Source: Pseudomonadota bacterium
GTDB lineage: Bacteria > Pseudomonadota > Alphaproteobacteria > Rhizobiales > Hyphomicrobiaceae
Length of the DNA: 11,980 nucleotides
Direction: 5' to 3'
Assembly: GCA_023430845.1 (NCBI GenBank)
Contig: JAEYYJ010000121.1
Coordinates: 1 to 11,980, forward strand
The translations under genes and the position numbers were made by a program. Every line of letters starts with the position of its first letter. The first letter of the stretch is position 1. Of the stretch, positions 11,843-11,980 are shown piece after piece. The notes beneath the pieces are model-generated. The model made no database searches, was not told the origin of the DNA, and was given only the letters and a program-made list of their open reading frames with translations.

Positions 11843-11980
11843 ATGGACGGGGGCTCCGGTGCCGACGGCAAAGCGTCGGCCAGCATTGAGACCACAGCAT
11901 CTTGGCGGACCGCTTGGTACGTCCTTGCAGTTCTGACGATTGCCTACGGATCGCCACTGCTCCTGGTAGTTGGGTTGAAG
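11843..11980 (+). CDS. Major facilitator superfamily permease, N-terminal part (runs off window)
   Basis: The frame is open to the right edge. It begins MDGGSGADGKASASIETTAS, then WRTAWYVLAVLTIAYGSPLL and LVVGLK. A polar cytoplasmic N-terminus followed by an AWYVLAVLTIAYG helix is typical of the first transmembrane segment of MFS permeases, which often read AWYVLxVLxLxY. The choice of ATG at 11843 rests on GGGGAAG about 4-5 nt upstream; ATG at 11825 in the same frame adds six residues (MKWGSV) but lacks a good site. Only ~46 residues are visible, so the sub-family and substrate cannot be judged. It is divergent from the EamA permease. Confidence 0.65.
   Translation, partial: MDGGSGADGKASASIETTASWRTAWYVLAVLTIAYGSPLLLVVGLK

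Noticed and set aside
11623..11895. 90-codon minus-strand frame at the divergent permease junction
   Set aside because: It overlaps both permease starts and reads as random composition; the flanking transporters are much better supported.
1..11980. Search for tRNA, rRNA, CRISPR, toxin-antitoxin or phage-defence genes
   Set aside because: No T-loop/acceptor patterns, regularly spaced repeats, or nuclease/toxin motifs were seen on either strand. The XRE protein has no adjacent toxin-like partner frame.

Overview
The window looks like an accessory or gene-poor stretch of an alphaproteobacterial chromosome or large plasmid, most likely from the Hyphomicrobiales (Bradyrhizobium/Rhizobium-like). 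This is an inference from the high GC content, the NahR/LinR-type LysR regulator, the short XRE and zinc-finger proteins, the Rnk protein and the two rhizobial-style L,D-transpeptidases. No tRNA, rRNA, CRISPR array or intact insertion sequence was seen.

Layout. (1) 1-248 is the 3' end of urease alpha subunit ureC, entering from the left edge; no ureE follows. (2) 527-2430, minus strand: a two-gene unit of a HAD-type haloacid dehalogenase-like hydrolase followed 8 bp later by a class III (CaiB/BaiF) CoA-transferase. It is divergent from a LysR regulator (2575-3507), and the shared intergenic region holds two dyads. This reads as a small regulated acid-catabolism locus. (3) 3508-4813 is mostly decayed DNA: a 3' remnant of an Acr3-type arsenite permease, a perfect 11-bp inverted repeat, and a possible 35-residue basic protein. 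(4) 4814-6264, plus strand: four small genes with strong ribosome binding sites. They encode a CxxC/CxxC zinc-ribbon protein, an Rnk/GreA-C-terminal-like protein coupled to it by an ATGA overlap, a second CxxC/CxxC protein, and a short XRE-type regulator. A 5'-truncated CYTH-domain remnant follows. (5) 6823-9533 is an envelope-related block: a Sec-exported L,D-transpeptidase, a Tat-exported FMN-dependent alpha-hydroxy-acid oxidase homologue, and, convergent with them, a second L,D-transpeptidase with a twin-arginine lipoprotein signal. (6) 9534-10700 is again decayed: a large hairpin, a frameshifted 3' remnant of a short-chain dehydrogenase, and a 3' remnant of gamma-glutamyltransferase. (7) 10730-11626, minus strand, is an EamA/DMT-family permease, divergent from the start of an MFS permease that runs off the right edge.

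The points most worth following are these. The Tat-exported oxidase keeps the catalytic His but appears to have lost two substrate-carboxylate-binding residues, and it sits between two cell-wall transpeptidases. The four internal gene remnants all keep their 3' ends. There are structured dyads in the LysR control region and strong hairpins beside decayed genes. All family assignments come from reading motifs by eye, with no database search.
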